From positions 806,001 to 870,000 of the forward strand of contig JADJWT010000001.1 in assembly GCA_016716225.1 (NCBI GenBank): a stretch of DNA of 64,000 nt, in the 5' to 3' direction. Position numbers and translations under genes: made by a program. The DNA is from Ignavibacteriota bacterium. GTDB lineage: Bacteria; Bacteroidota; Ignavibacteria; Ignavibacteriales; Melioribacteraceae. The notes under the pieces were generated by a model. That model did no database searches. It saw only the letters and a program-made list of their open reading frames with translations, and was not told where the DNA came from. Below, in pieces: positions 8,830 through 17,238 of this stretch; position 1 is the stretch's first letter, and each line of letters starts with the position of its first letter.

Positions 8830-9798
8830 ATGAAACTTTTAGAAGCAACTTCAGAAAATATTAATTTATCTGCGGAAATATTAAAATCCGGCGGACTTGT
8901 AGCATTTCCTACAGAAACGGTTTACGGCTTGGGTGCAGATGGTTTGAATAGTTTAGCAGTATCAAAAATTTTTGAAGTAAAACAGCGCCCCTCTTTTAAT
9001 CCGTTAATACTTCATGTTTCTTCAATAAAAATGTTACATGAAATTGCTGAATTTTCGAGCGAAAAGATTTCCAAAATAATTGATAAATTTTGGCCCGGAC
9101 CTCTAACATTAGTTTTGAAAAAAAAAGATATTGTTCCGTACATTGTAACATCCGGATTGGAAACCGTTGCAGTAAGAATGCCAAATAATAAAATTGCTTT
9201 GGAATTAATTGAAAAACTCGGAAAACCAATAGCAGCGCCAAGTGCAAACAGTTTTAGTAAACTGAGTCCAACAAAAGCCGAGCACGTTGTAAAACAATTA
9301 GGAAATAAAGTTGATATAATTTTAGATGGCGGAAATTGTGAAATCGGAGTTGAATCAACAATAATTGAAGTAAATGATGATTCGCAATTTTTATTACGTC
9401 ATGGTGGAATTGCAAAAGAAAGCATTGAAGAAATAATTGGCAAATTGGATAAACCTAATTCCCTTGCTGTATTTCCAAATTCGCCGGGACAATTAAAAAT
9501 TCATTATGCTCCAAATATTCCAATTTACTTTTATGATGACGAATTAATTAAGAATTCCTCAAATAAAAATATTGGTGCAATATTCTTTCATAAAATCAAG
9601 AATAGTGAAAGGTTTAAAGTTTCAAAAATTCTATCAAAAAATTCAGATTTACACGAAGCAGCTGCAAACTTATTTTCTTTTTTGCATGAATTAGAAAATC
9701 TAAATTTGGATTTAATTGTTGTGGAACCTATTAAAAATATCGGACTTGGTGCTGCCATTATGGATAGATTAACAAAAGCTGTGAATAAATATGTATAA
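8830..9798 (+). CDS. L-threonylcarbamoyladenylate synthase (TsaC/Sua5, long form)
   Basis: The protein has 322 residues. The N-terminal YrdC domain (about 1-200) shows PTETVYGLGADG, KQRPSFNPLILHV, GPLTLVLKK, AVRMPNN, PIAAPSANSF and LRHGGI. The C-terminal Sua5 domain begins after the linker SPGQLKIHYAP (about residue 217). The enzyme makes threonylcarbamoyl-AMP from threonine, bicarbonate and ATP, the first step of t6A37 formation on ANN-decoding tRNAs. It is divergent from the HisN-like gene, with a 63-base shared promoter region. Confidence 0.95.
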   Translation: MKLLEATSENINLSAEILKSGGLVAFPTETVYGLGADGLNSLAVSKIFEVKQRPSFNPLILHVSSIKMLHEIAEFSSEKISKIIDKFWPGPLTLVLKKKDIVPYIVTSGLETVAVRMPNNKIALELIEKLGKPIAAPSANSFSKLSPTKAEHVVKQLGNKVDIILDGGNCEIGVESTIIEVNDDSQFLLRHGGIAKESIEEIIGKLDKPNSLAVFPNSPGQLKIHYAPNIPIYFYDDELIKNSSNKNIGAIFFHKIKNSERFKVSKILSKNSDLHEAAANLFSFLHELENLNLDLIVVEPIKNIGLGAAIMDRLTKAVNKYV

Positions 9799-9808
9799 TT
9801 AAAATTAA

Positions 9809-10417
9809 TTATTCCAAAACAACAAGATGAGATGTCTGAGGTTGGTTTTTAATTTCAGAAATCTTTTTCAAATTTACTTCTTTAGCTAAATAATCTAATC
9901 CACCATTTTTTACATAGTTTTTAAAATTATTGTAATGATCTTTTCCGGCTAAATATTCAACAACAACATTTAACTTTCCCCAAAATGAATTTGGTGTAGG
10001 AGTTATATAATCACCAATTATTATTTTATTTGAAATTTTTTTAATTGCGGATAATAATCCCAATCTTTCATTTTCCTGCATTTCATGAATAACGTAAGTA
10101 AGAATTGCAAAATCAAATTTTTCGGAAACTCTTCTGCTAATTTTTTCTATATCTCCATGTACAAATTCAACATTTTTATAATTTCCATTGTGATTAGAAT
10201 TTGCAACAGAAATATTTTTTGATGATAAATCAATACCAACAATTTTTCTACAATGATTAGAAAGTTGAAAAGCCAATCTTCCAGTTCCGCATCCAATATC
10301 TAATACTGAATTGTCTTTACCAACAATTCTTTTAATTTGCTCAAACATTTTATCTTGGTTTGGGGCAATAATTTTATCGTAAAAAATTCCATCATACCAA
10401 TGTTTTTTATCATTCAT
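9809..10417 (-). CDS. Class I SAM-dependent methyltransferase
   Basis: The protein has 202 residues. The Rossmann motif I is VLDIGCGTGRLAFQL (about residues 38-52), followed by the acidic end of strand 2 (IVGIDLS) and motif II/III regions (FVHGDIEK, FDFAILTYVIHEM). The C-terminal third is variable and gives no substrate clue. It resembles UbiE/COQ5-type small-molecule methyltransferases, but no quinone biosynthesis genes are nearby. It starts five bases after the TSUP transporter stop, so the two are probably co-transcribed. It converges with the Sua5 gene. Confidence 0.85.
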   Translation of the reverse strand: MNDKKHWYDGIFYDKIIAPNQDKMFEQIKRIVGKDNSVLDIGCGTGRLAFQLSNHCRKIVGIDLSSKNISVANSNHNGNYKNVEFVHGDIEKISRRVSEKFDFAILTYVIHEMQENERLGLLSAIKKISNKIIIGDYITPTPNSFWGKLNVVVEYLAGKDHYNNFKNYVKNGGLDYLAKEVNLKKISEIKNQPQTSHLVVLE

Positions 10418-10422
10418 ATTTT

Positions 10423-11172
10423 CTAAAACCCAACTAATAATTCAAAAGACATAATTATAATTGCAACAATTAAAATTATTTTAATAATTTTTTCACCTTT
10501 TTTTACAGCAACTTTTGCAGCCCACCAAGCTCCAATTCCGCTTCCAGCCGAAAGACTAATTCCATATAACCAATTTATGTTATCAGTAAAAATAAAAATT
10601 AATAATGCAGGAATTGTATAAATCAAAACAATTAAGACTTTATGATAATTAACATAAACTAAATTTAATTTTAGAATATTGTGAAGTGTTAACATTAATA
10701 AAAATCCAATCCCCACTTGAATAAATCCTCCATAAAAACCTAATGCAAACATTAAAGGGTAAATTGCCCAAGGAAGTTTTTCCAAAATTTTATCTTTCAA
10801 AATAACTTTTGAGTTTGGAATAAGCATTGTAACAACAATTCCAATCATTACTATCCCAAGAATTTTTTCAAACAATTCATTTTCAATTTTTGTAGAATAG
10901 AAAGCTCCAACAATTGCGCCGGGTAAAGTAAGTAAACTTAATTTTACGCTTAATTTAATTTGACTTACTTTTTGATTGTGAAATGAAAGTGCACCAAAAA
11001 TACTTTGCGATAGAATTCCCAAACGGTTTGTACCATTTGCAACCGGTGCATCGAGTCCTAAAAATATTAAGATCGGTAAAGTCAAAGTTGATCCTCCGCC
11101 AGCCATAACATTTATAAAACTTGTAATAACTCCGGCTGAAAAAAGCAATAATATTTCTAAATAAATATTCAT
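10423..11172 (-). CDS. TSUP-family (TauE/SafE) membrane transporter
   Basis: The protein has 249 residues and about eight hydrophobic helices. The two half-repeats each hold the family's glycine and proline-rich entrance loops: SFINVMAGGGSTLTLPIL near residue 20 and ALGFYGGFIQVGIGFLLML near 143. The conserved NGTNRLGIL segment is present near 46. Family members move sulfite, sulfoacetate or other organic sulfur anions across the inner membrane. No sulfur-metabolism genes are adjacent, so the substrate is open. It is upstream of and probably co-transcribed with the methyltransferase. Confidence 0.88.
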   Translation of the reverse strand: MNIYLEILLLFSAGVITSFINVMAGGGSTLTLPILIFLGLDAPVANGTNRLGILSQSIFGALSFHNQKVSQIKLSVKLSLLTLPGAIVGAFYSTKIENELFEKILGIVMIGIVVTMLIPNSKVILKDKILEKLPWAIYPLMFALGFYGGFIQVGIGFLLMLTLHNILKLNLVYVNYHKVLIVLIYTIPALLIFIFTDNINWLYGISLSAGSGIGAWWAAKVAVKKGEKIIKIILIVAIIIMSFELLVGF

Positions 11173-11313
11173 GGAAATAAAATATAATTTTGGTTTGTAA
11201 CTTTTAACTCCTTTTCGGAATTATTATTTTATAATGTAAAGAAAAATAGTAATATTAAAATTACTATCATTAAACAATTTTTTGCCATTTAGAAAATCAA
11301 AAAAAAATAAATT

Positions 11314-11937
11314 ATGAATTACATTGAAATTATTGGCTACGTCGGCTCTGTATTAGTTGCAATTTCACTAATGATGAAAAATATTTTTTATCTGCGAATC
11401 ATTAATTTAATTGGCGCAGCAACTTTTGCAACTTACGGATTATTAGTTGGAGCAATTCCCGTTTTTATTCTCAACACTTTTATAACACTTGTAGATATTT
11501 ATTACATTTTTGAAATGAAAAGAAAGAAGGAATATTTTACACTTTTGCCGATCAATAATTCTCACGATTCATTGTTAACTAAATTTTTTCAATTTTATTC
11601 AAACGATATAAAAAAGTTTTTCCCAAATTTTTTAATAACTAAAATTAATGAAGATAAAAGTTTTTTTATTTTGCGAAACCTAATTCCAGTTGGATTATTT
11701 GCATATAAAGAAATTAATGAACAGAAAATTTTAATCGAACTGGATTATGCAATTCCTGATTACAGAGATTTAAAGAATGCCAAATTTATATATTTTGCTC
11801 AGTCAAATCATTTTGAAAAAAAAGGATACAAATTATTAATCGCAGAAACTGAAGTTCAAGCCCACAAAAAATATCTTACAAAAATCGGATTTGAGAAAGA
11901 TCATAATGATCCGAAGTTATTTTCTAAGAAAATCTAA
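11314..11937 (+). CDS. YgjV-like membrane protein with a GNAT-like C-terminal part
   Basis: The protein has 207 residues. The N-terminal part (about 1-70) has three helices with the YgjV-family pattern (IEIIGYVGSVLVAISLMMKN, then NLIGAATFATYGLLVGAIPV). The soluble C-terminal part (about 85-207) resembles the second half of an acetyltransferase fold: LDYAIPDYRDLKNAKF, followed by an ending like YLTKIGFEKD. I see no clear acetyl-CoA pyrophosphate loop, so catalysis is doubtful. Function is unknown. It is a single gene in divergent orientation to the TSUP transporter. Confidence 0.7.
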   Translation: MNYIEIIGYVGSVLVAISLMMKNIFYLRIINLIGAATFATYGLLVGAIPVFILNTFITLVDIYYIFEMKRKKEYFTLLPINNSHDSLLTKFFQFYSNDIKKFFPNFLITKINEDKSFFILRNLIPVGLFAYKEINEQKILIELDYAIPDYRDLKNAKFIYFAQSNHFEKKGYKLLIAETEVQAHKKYLTKIGFEKDHNDPKLFSKKI

Positions 11938-12004
11938 ATGAATTTTAACAAATCCGTTGCTAGAGTTAGAGATTGAAAATTGGCATGAGGAAGTAAAAAA
12001 ACAA

Positions 12005-12075
12005 TTAGTCAAATAAAAATCTGTGTAAATCATAATTTATTAGTTAAATCTGTGTTCTATTTTTTTTGATTAAAT
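12005..12075. repeat. Degenerate dispersed intergenic repeat, copy 1
   Basis: The spacer between the YgjV-like gene and the amidotransferase gene holds two AAATCTGTGT units, the second running into TCTGTGTTCTATT. A near-identical ending (TCTGCGTTCTATT) recurs in the spacer at 14545-14582. Both copies lie just beyond stop codons. This looks like a decayed repetitive extragenic element; it does not form a strong hairpin. Confidence 0.4.
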
Positions 12076-12115
12076 AATTGATTTTTACTTCATATAATTT
12101 TATTCACACAATCGG

Positions 12116-12931
12116 TTAAATTAAATTTTTTATTGCATCATTTAAGAAATTAGGAAGGACTGTATTTCTTGTTAAAATAATATTATCCGGATTTTCTAAA
12201 TGTTCCACCATATCTTGCAATTTTTTTTCGCCATATTCATCAATAACTTGCTGTTGCCTTTCTCGTTTGCCAAAATGATGCCGCATACTCACAATATCAG
12301 CTTCGGGATGAAACTGTGTTCCAACAATTTCATTAGAAATTCTTACAGCCATCATCGCACGTTCAAGTTCAATATGTGGACGAATTTTTTCTAATGCAAT
12401 TAATTTTGCACCAAATTCTCTAAAAACATTTTTATTGGGATTTACAACTTGATAACTTCTAAAATCCGCACCAAAAAAAATTTCCGGCAAACCTTTTAGA
12501 ATATTATCCATTCTGCCAATTTCAGTTTTATGAATTGGTAAAATTCCAAATGATTTAGAGTTTCTCGGTATCACATCGCCAAATTTAAAATATCGCGCCA
12601 TAATTTGGAATGAATGACATATAAAAAAAATGTATTTTTTTTCGTTGGAATTATTTTGGTTATTCGCCCAAATTTTATCCATCAAATTAAAGTATTTCTT
12701 TTCCCATTTTGTGCCCTCCCCATCGAAAGGATCGCCGGGTCCGCCGGAAGAAATGTAAATATCATATTCTAAATTTGGAACTTCATTTTTATTTCGCGAT
12801 TCATAAATTTTATATTCTAAATCAACATTAACATTATTTTTATCAGTTTCTTTCAAAATATCTTGAATACATCTCATCCCTTGATTTTCTTCGCCGTTAT
12901 ACAAATCAATTATTGCAGTTTTAATTTTCAC
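12116..12931 (-). CDS. Class I glutamine amidotransferase-like protein
   Basis: The protein has 271 residues and a class I GATase fold. The oxyanion strand is YISSGGPGDPFD (about residue 59). The nucleophile elbow is FFICHSFQIM, with cysteine near residue 105. The His-Glu pair is in TQFHPEADIV (about 217). It resembles the glutaminase domain of GMP synthase without the synthetase half. A synthetase partner is not adjacent, so it may hydrolyse another gamma-glutamyl compound or act with a distant partner. It is a single gene, divergent from the small zinc-ribbon protein. Confidence 0.8.
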   Translation of the reverse strand: MKIKTAIIDLYNGEENQGMRCIQDILKETDKNNVNVDLEYKIYESRNKNEVPNLEYDIYISSGGPGDPFDGEGTKWEKKYFNLMDKIWANNQNNSNEKKYIFFICHSFQIMARYFKFGDVIPRNSKSFGILPIHKTEIGRMDNILKGLPEIFFGADFRSYQVVNPNKNVFREFGAKLIALEKIRPHIELERAMMAVRISNEIVGTQFHPEADIVSMRHHFGKRERQQQVIDEYGEKKLQDMVEHLENPDNIILTRNTVLPNFLNDAIKNLI

Positions 12932-13034
12932 AATAAACTCATTTCTAATTACTAAAGTGCAAATATAGGAATTACCTAAATATTCTACTAAATCTTAAAT
13001 CATTTCATTATTTTCCGTTGAAGGAAAAATTTTT

Positions 13035-13241
13035 ATGAACAAAGTTTGTAAATGCGGACATGATATAAATCATCCTATCGTTATTCACGAAAGCGAATAT
13101 TCAAAATGGGGATGGTTTCTTTTCACAATATTGGGATTAAGTGCTAAACCAAAATCAGTGAAATTTATATGTTCAAAATGTAATGAAATTATTTTTAGCA
13201 CTTCTGAACCGAAAATATTAAAGAAATTTGTAGGAAGATAA
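13035..13241 (+). CDS. Small cysteine-rich, possibly zinc-binding protein
   Basis: The protein has 68 residues. The N-terminal CKCGHD and a C-terminal CSKC, about 40 residues apart, could form one zinc ribbon. Between them is a short hydrophobic stretch (WGWFLFTILGLSA). The start is supported by AAGGAAAAAT upstream (AAGGA at 13021-13025). I do not recognise the family. It lies 81 bases before the M24 peptidase gene on the same strand, so it could share transcription, but no functional link is visible. Confidence 0.6.
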   Translation: MNKVCKCGHDINHPIVIHESEYSKWGWFLFTILGLSAKPKSVKFICSKCNEIIFSTSEPKILKKFVGR

Positions 13242-13322
13242 ATATGTTTATTTCAATAATAAAATTTGTAAGTGAAAATAATTATCATATTTGTTTGATA
13301 TAAAAATTAACGGAGAATTAAA

Positions 13323-14516
13323 ATGGCTGATCAATTAATAATCGAAAAACAAAAACAAGCCGCAGAAATTTTAAAAGAAAAAAATATTGATATGTGGATG
13401 ACTTTTGTACGTGAAACCGGAAATATAAAAGATCCGATGATGGAAATGATTGTTGGAACTGGCGCAACTTGGCATTCGGCATTTATTATTACAAAAGATG
13501 GAGATACTACAGCAATTATTGGTTCGCTTGAAGAAGCAAATATGAAAACTGTCGGAACATTTAAAAATATTATACCGTATTTAAAATCTGTAAAATCAGA
13601 TTTGATAAAAGTTTTAGATAAGTATAATCCAAACAAAATTGCATTAAATTTCTCGCGCAATTCTTCTATGGCAGATGGTTTAACTCACGGAGTATACTTA
13701 GAATTACTGGATTTATTAAAAGATACTCATTACGTTGAAAAATTTGTTTCTTCCGAAGAAATTGTAGCAGCATTACGAGGAAGAAAATCACAAGTAGAAG
13801 TTGATTTTATTAAAGATGCAATTAAGGAAACATTAATAATTTTTGATGAAGTTACAAATTTTCTTGAACCGGGAAAGACGGAAAAAGATGTTGCAAATTT
13901 TGTACGACAAAAAGTTAAAGATCGCGGATTTGAATTTGCTTGGGATGAAGAACATTGTCCCGCAGTATTTACCGGACCAGATACAGCCGGAGCTCATTCT
14001 GGACCAACCAATAAAAAAATTGAAAAAGGTCATGTTATTAATATGGATTTTGGAATAAAGAAAAATGGATATTGTTCTGATCTTCAGAGAACTTGGTACG
14101 TTTTAAAAGATGGAGAAACAGAAGCGCCGGAAGAAGTTTTACACGGATTTAATGTAATTAAAAATGCTATTATAAAATCCGGTGAAGCAATGAAACCCGG
14201 AAAACTTGCTTGGGAAATTGATAATATTGCACGCAGTTATATTGTTGAAAATGGATATGAAGAATATCCGCATGGATTGGGACATCAAGTGGGAAGAGTT
14301 GCCCACGATGGCGGCGCAATGATGGGACCTAAATGGGAAAGATATGGAAATTTACCTTTTCTTCCGTTAGAGAAAGGAAACGTTTTTACAATTGAACCGA
14401 GGTTGCCAATTAAGAATTATGGAATTGCAACTATGGAAGAAATTGTTTGGATTAAGGAAGAAGGTATTGAATATTTATCTAAACCTCAGACTGAGATTTA
14501 TTTGATTAAAAAATAG
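13323..14516 (+). CDS. M24-family metallopeptidase (Xaa-Pro aminopeptidase-like)
   Basis: The protein has 397 residues. An N-terminal creatinase-like domain (about 1-150) is followed by the pita-bread catalytic domain. Metal ligands are visible: the two aspartates in NMDFGIKKNGYCSD (about 241-252), the histidine in HGLGHQVG (about 320), and glutamates in FTIEPRLP (about 358) and TMEEIVW (about 375). The family cleaves N-terminal Xaa-Pro bonds, and this one is probably cytoplasmic since no signal peptide is present. GGAG lies seven bases upstream of the ATG. Confidence 0.9.
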   Translation: MADQLIIEKQKQAAEILKEKNIDMWMTFVRETGNIKDPMMEMIVGTGATWHSAFIITKDGDTTAIIGSLEEANMKTVGTFKNIIPYLKSVKSDLIKVLDKYNPNKIALNFSRNSSMADGLTHGVYLELLDLLKDTHYVEKFVSSEEIVAALRGRKSQVEVDFIKDAIKETLIIFDEVTNFLEPGKTEKDVANFVRQKVKDRGFEFAWDEEHCPAVFTGPDTAGAHSGPTNKKIEKGHVINMDFGIKKNGYCSDLQRTWYVLKDGETEAPEEVLHGFNVIKNAIIKSGEAMKPGKLAWEIDNIARSYIVENGYEEYPHGLGHQVGRVAHDGGAMMGPKWERYGNLPFLPLEKGNVFTIEPRLPIKNYGIATMEEIVWIKEEGIEYLSKPQTEIYLIKK

Positions 14517-14544
14517 TAATATGAAATAATATTTTTTTAACTGC

Positions 14545-14582
14545 GGAAATCTTAATAGATCAGTGTCATCTGCGTTCTATTA
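14545..14582. repeat. Degenerate dispersed intergenic repeat, copy 2
   Basis: The segment GCGGAAATCTTAATAGATC followed by AGTGTCATCTGCGTTCTATT lies between the M24 peptidase and the editing-domain gene. It shares its TCTGYGTTCTATT end with the spacer at 12005-12075. From memory, this wording recurs between genes in many bacteria, so it looks like a spread extragenic element. Confidence 0.4.
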
Positions 14583-14587
14583 ATTTT

Positions 14588-14998
14588 CTAAAATTCTTTA
14601 AATATTCTTGTAAGCGGTTTTCCCGGTGCATCTAATTGAATATTAAGAAAATATCCAAATGGAGTTTGATAAGTTTCATATTCGGAATTTTTTAATCTCA
14701 ATTCTGCATTTTCAAAAATTTGTTTTGTAAAATCCGGATTAGCACTGCTTTCCGATAAATGATTAAATGAGTGCAAAATAATTTTATTTGTTTCGTTTTT
14801 TCTTGCTGCCCACTTTAGATTTTTAATTAATTTTGTTTCAACATCTGAACTATTTATTTCATCTTTTTCTTCGACATGAATAAATCCTAATATTGCATTT
14901 TCTATTTTATCCTTAATCTCAATATCATCGGCAGAATCTAAACCTTTGTGATGAGTTTCAAACAAAAAAGAATTTACATAAAATATCAGAAGCCTCAT
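14588..14998 (-). CDS. Free-standing archaeal-type threonyl-tRNA synthetase editing domain (DTD-like fold)
   Basis: The protein has 136 residues from the ATG at 14998. The frame runs open into the upstream gene to 15115, but that extension overlaps the M23 peptidase and is not family-like. It resembles the N-terminal editing domain of archaeal ThrRS: MRLLIFYVNSFLFET at the start, ILGFIHVEEKD, IILHSFNHLSESSANPDF in the middle, and YETYQTPFGYFLNIQLDAPG followed by KPLTRI at the end. In archaea this domain removes serine from tRNA-Thr. Here there is no synthetase attached. It begins two bases after the peptidase stop, so translation is probably coupled. Confidence 0.78.
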   Translation of the reverse strand: MRLLIFYVNSFLFETHHKGLDSADDIEIKDKIENAILGFIHVEEKDEINSSDVETKLIKNLKWAARKNETNKIILHSFNHLSESSANPDFTKQIFENAELRLKNSEYETYQTPFGYFLNIQLDAPGKPLTRIFKEF

Positions 14999-14999
14999 T

Positions 15000-15821
15000 T
15001 TAATTTTCCTCTTTAAAACTAAAAATTGAATTTGGATCAACTCGTTTATCAAACCATTGAACTCCCCAATGCAAATGCGCACCGGTTGATCTACCAGTTG
15101 TTCCAACTTCTCCAATTATCTCACCTTTTTTAACTAACTGTCCTTCTTTAACAAAACTTTTACTTAAATGTAGATAAAATGAGTTTAACCCTAGTCCGTG
15201 ATCCAACAAAATATAATTTCCGCTATAATAAAAATTATCAGCAGAAAGATGAACTACTCCATCTGCCATTGCTTTAACCGGAGTACCAGTCGGTGATGCA
15301 AAATCAATTCCGTTGTGAATATTTTTCGGCACGCCATTTAATATTCTTTGACTTCCAAATACACTTGATATTCTTGCGTTGCTAATTGGTTTTATAAATC
15401 CTCCTAAATATAATGCATCTTTCACACTTCCAACTTTTTCTCTTGCTGCTTTCGATATTTCTCTTTCCTTTTCAATTCTTGGTAATTCTTCATTTGGTGC
15501 TTCAACATATTTTTGTTTCATTCCATTGATTTTTTGAATATTATATTTTTCCTTTTGAGGAGTAATTTTTTTTATAATTGTTTTATTTTCAAATTTGAAT
15601 ATTAATACATGCTCAACTGAATCATCTCTATCAAATCCTAAAACAAAATTTCCATTTTCGTCAAAAGCAATTTTTACAGAATCGATTGTAATTTCTTTCA
15701 CATTTTCGGTTTTTCCAAATATTAAATTTCCTTGTTTAAACTCTCCGTTAAACTTTACTTCTTGTGGAAGTATAATTGCAGATGAAAAGAAAAAACTGAT
15801 AAATATTATTCTAAAATACAT
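15000..15821 (-). CDS. Exported M23-family (LytM-type) peptidase or cell-wall factor
   Basis: The protein has 273 residues. A signal peptide (about 1-20) is followed by a beta-rich N-terminal segment and a short helical linker. The LytM domain (about 150-270) carries the zinc ligands in NIHNGIDFASP (His and Asp) and GAHLHWGVQW (HxH), plus the third-histidine region SFYLHLSK. These match an active DD- or LD-endopeptidase acting on peptidoglycan stem peptides, though many such proteins are only activators. It is the upstream gene of a pair with the ThrRS-type editing domain. Confidence 0.9.
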   Translation of the reverse strand: MYFRIIFISFFFSSAIILPQEVKFNGEFKQGNLIFGKTENVKEITIDSVKIAFDENGNFVLGFDRDDSVEHVLIFKFENKTIIKKITPQKEKYNIQKINGMKQKYVEAPNEELPRIEKEREISKAAREKVGSVKDALYLGGFIKPISNARISSVFGSQRILNGVPKNIHNGIDFASPTGTPVKAMADGVVHLSADNFYYSGNYILLDHGLGLNSFYLHLSKSFVKEGQLVKKGEIIGEVGTTGRSTGAHLHWGVQWFDKRVDPNSIFSFKEEN

Positions 15822-15833
15822 TTTTTACCTTAA

Positions 15834-17069
15834 TTAAATTAGAGACATTAAAATAGCGCAAAGCCAAGCCCCATATGTTCCAAGAGCATATCCAAGAACA
15901 GCAAGCAAAACACCCACACTTGCCAGCGACGGATGAAATGCTGCAGCAATAATTGGGGCAGAAGCTGCTCCACCAATATTAGCTTGACTTCCAACAGCTA
16001 AAAAGAAAAACGGAGCTTTAATAATTCTGCCAACGATTAACATAAATACTGCATGGAATGAAATCCAAATTGAAGTAATTAATAAAAGTTGAGCATTTTG
16101 AAAAAATCCTAATATATTCATTTCCATTCCAATGGTTGCAATTAGAATATAAAGAAATAAATTTCCAACTTTTGATGCACCATGATTTTCTAAATTTCTA
16201 AATTTGGTAAAACTTAAAACTAATCCGCCCGTGGTTGCCAAAACAATTAACCAGAAAAAATTTGATGTTAAGCTAAACTTTGCCAGCTCCGGAAAATTAT
16301 TTTGAAAAAACGGAGTAATTATATCTGCAAGAAGTTGTGAAAGTCCGGTTACACCAAATCCCACCGCAAGAATTTTCATCATGATTGGTGTATCTGAAAA
16401 ATCAAATTTATCAGAATGATTTTTATCAATTCCCTTTTTAATAGCTTCAATTGACTTTAAATCTACTTTTAAAAATTTATCTAGCTTTTCAGAAATTCCT
16501 ACTCCGTACAACAGTACTGCAAACCAAACACTATAAGTTAAAACATCAATAGCAATAATTGCAGAAAACACAGAATCGTCAACATTAAAAATTTCTTTCA
16601 TTGCTGTTTGATTTGCCCCACCGCCAATCCAACTTCCGGCAATTGTGGAAAGTCCTCTCCAAGTAGCCAATGAACCATCTTGAATAATAAAATCCGGGAA
16701 AAAAGTTGAAACCAAAAATACGGAAATTGGTCCTCCTAAAATTACACCAAATGTTCCCGCAAGCATCATTATTATTGCCTTTGGACCTAATTTTAAAATT
16801 CCATTAAAATCAATTCCTAAAGTTAAAAGAACTAAACTTGTTGGAAGTAAATATCTCGAAGACATTTTATAAAGTTGTGAATCTTCCGCAGAAATTATTC
16901 CTATTGAATTCAATATCCCCGGAATAAAGTAACATAACAGTAGCGATGGAATATACTTGTAAAATTTTACCCAAAAATTTTTTTTACTTTTTGAAGTTGT
17001 AAATACAAATGCAAGAATTATTAGCAATATTGCAAATACAACAGAATCATTTGTAATTGGGAAATTCAT
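15834..17069 (-). CDS. DUF819-family membrane transporter
   Basis: The protein has 411 residues with about eleven hydrophobic helices and no signal peptide. The mid-protein signature LSTIAGSWIGGGANQTAMKE (about residues 140-160) and the late GSQANIGGAASAPIIAAAF (about 353-371) are typical of DUF819. Family members are thought to carry small metabolites, but the substrate is unassigned. Its stop lies 12 bases before the M23 peptidase start on the same strand, so the three genes may form a transcript. It is divergent from the ClC gene. Confidence 0.85.
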   Translation of the reverse strand: MNFPITNDSVVFAILLIILAFVFTTSKSKKNFWVKFYKYIPSLLLCYFIPGILNSIGIISAEDSQLYKMSSRYLLPTSLVLLTLGIDFNGILKLGPKAIIMMLAGTFGVILGGPISVFLVSTFFPDFIIQDGSLATWRGLSTIAGSWIGGGANQTAMKEIFNVDDSVFSAIIAIDVLTYSVWFAVLLYGVGISEKLDKFLKVDLKSIEAIKKGIDKNHSDKFDFSDTPIMMKILAVGFGVTGLSQLLADIITPFFQNNFPELAKFSLTSNFFWLIVLATTGGLVLSFTKFRNLENHGASKVGNLFLYILIATIGMEMNILGFFQNAQLLLITSIWISFHAVFMLIVGRIIKAPFFFLAVGSQANIGGAASAPIIAAAFHPSLASVGVLLAVLGYALGTYGAWLCAILMSLI

Positions 17070-17105
17070 AATTATAACAATGTTATGTAAAATTAAAAGT
17101 TAAAC

Positions 17106-17127
17106 AAATGATTTATGAAAATCATTT
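17106..17127. repeat. 8-bp perfect palindrome in the DUF819/ClC divergent spacer
   Basis: AAATGATT (17106-17113) and AATCATTT (17120-17127) flank a 6-base spacer. It sits 37 bases upstream of the DUF819 start and about 110 bases upstream of the ClC start. It is a plausible regulator site, but an AT-rich chance palindrome cannot be excluded. Confidence 0.35.
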
Positions 17128-17238
17128 CAAAAATCATTGGACGTAATTTTAAATTGAATTAACAAAATAATTCACATAAAAAATGTATTGCTTGTTATTG
17201 GGAATTAAAATAAAAATATTTATTTATTAAATTAAATA

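Noticed and set aside
13331..13660. 109-codon open frame opposite the M24 peptidase gene
   Set aside because: It is antisense to a conserved protein-coding gene and has no ribosome site or family match.
14999..15115. Possible N-terminal extension of the ThrRS-type editing domain
   Set aside because: It overlaps the M23 peptidase by more than 100 bases; the conserved family start is the ATG at 14998.
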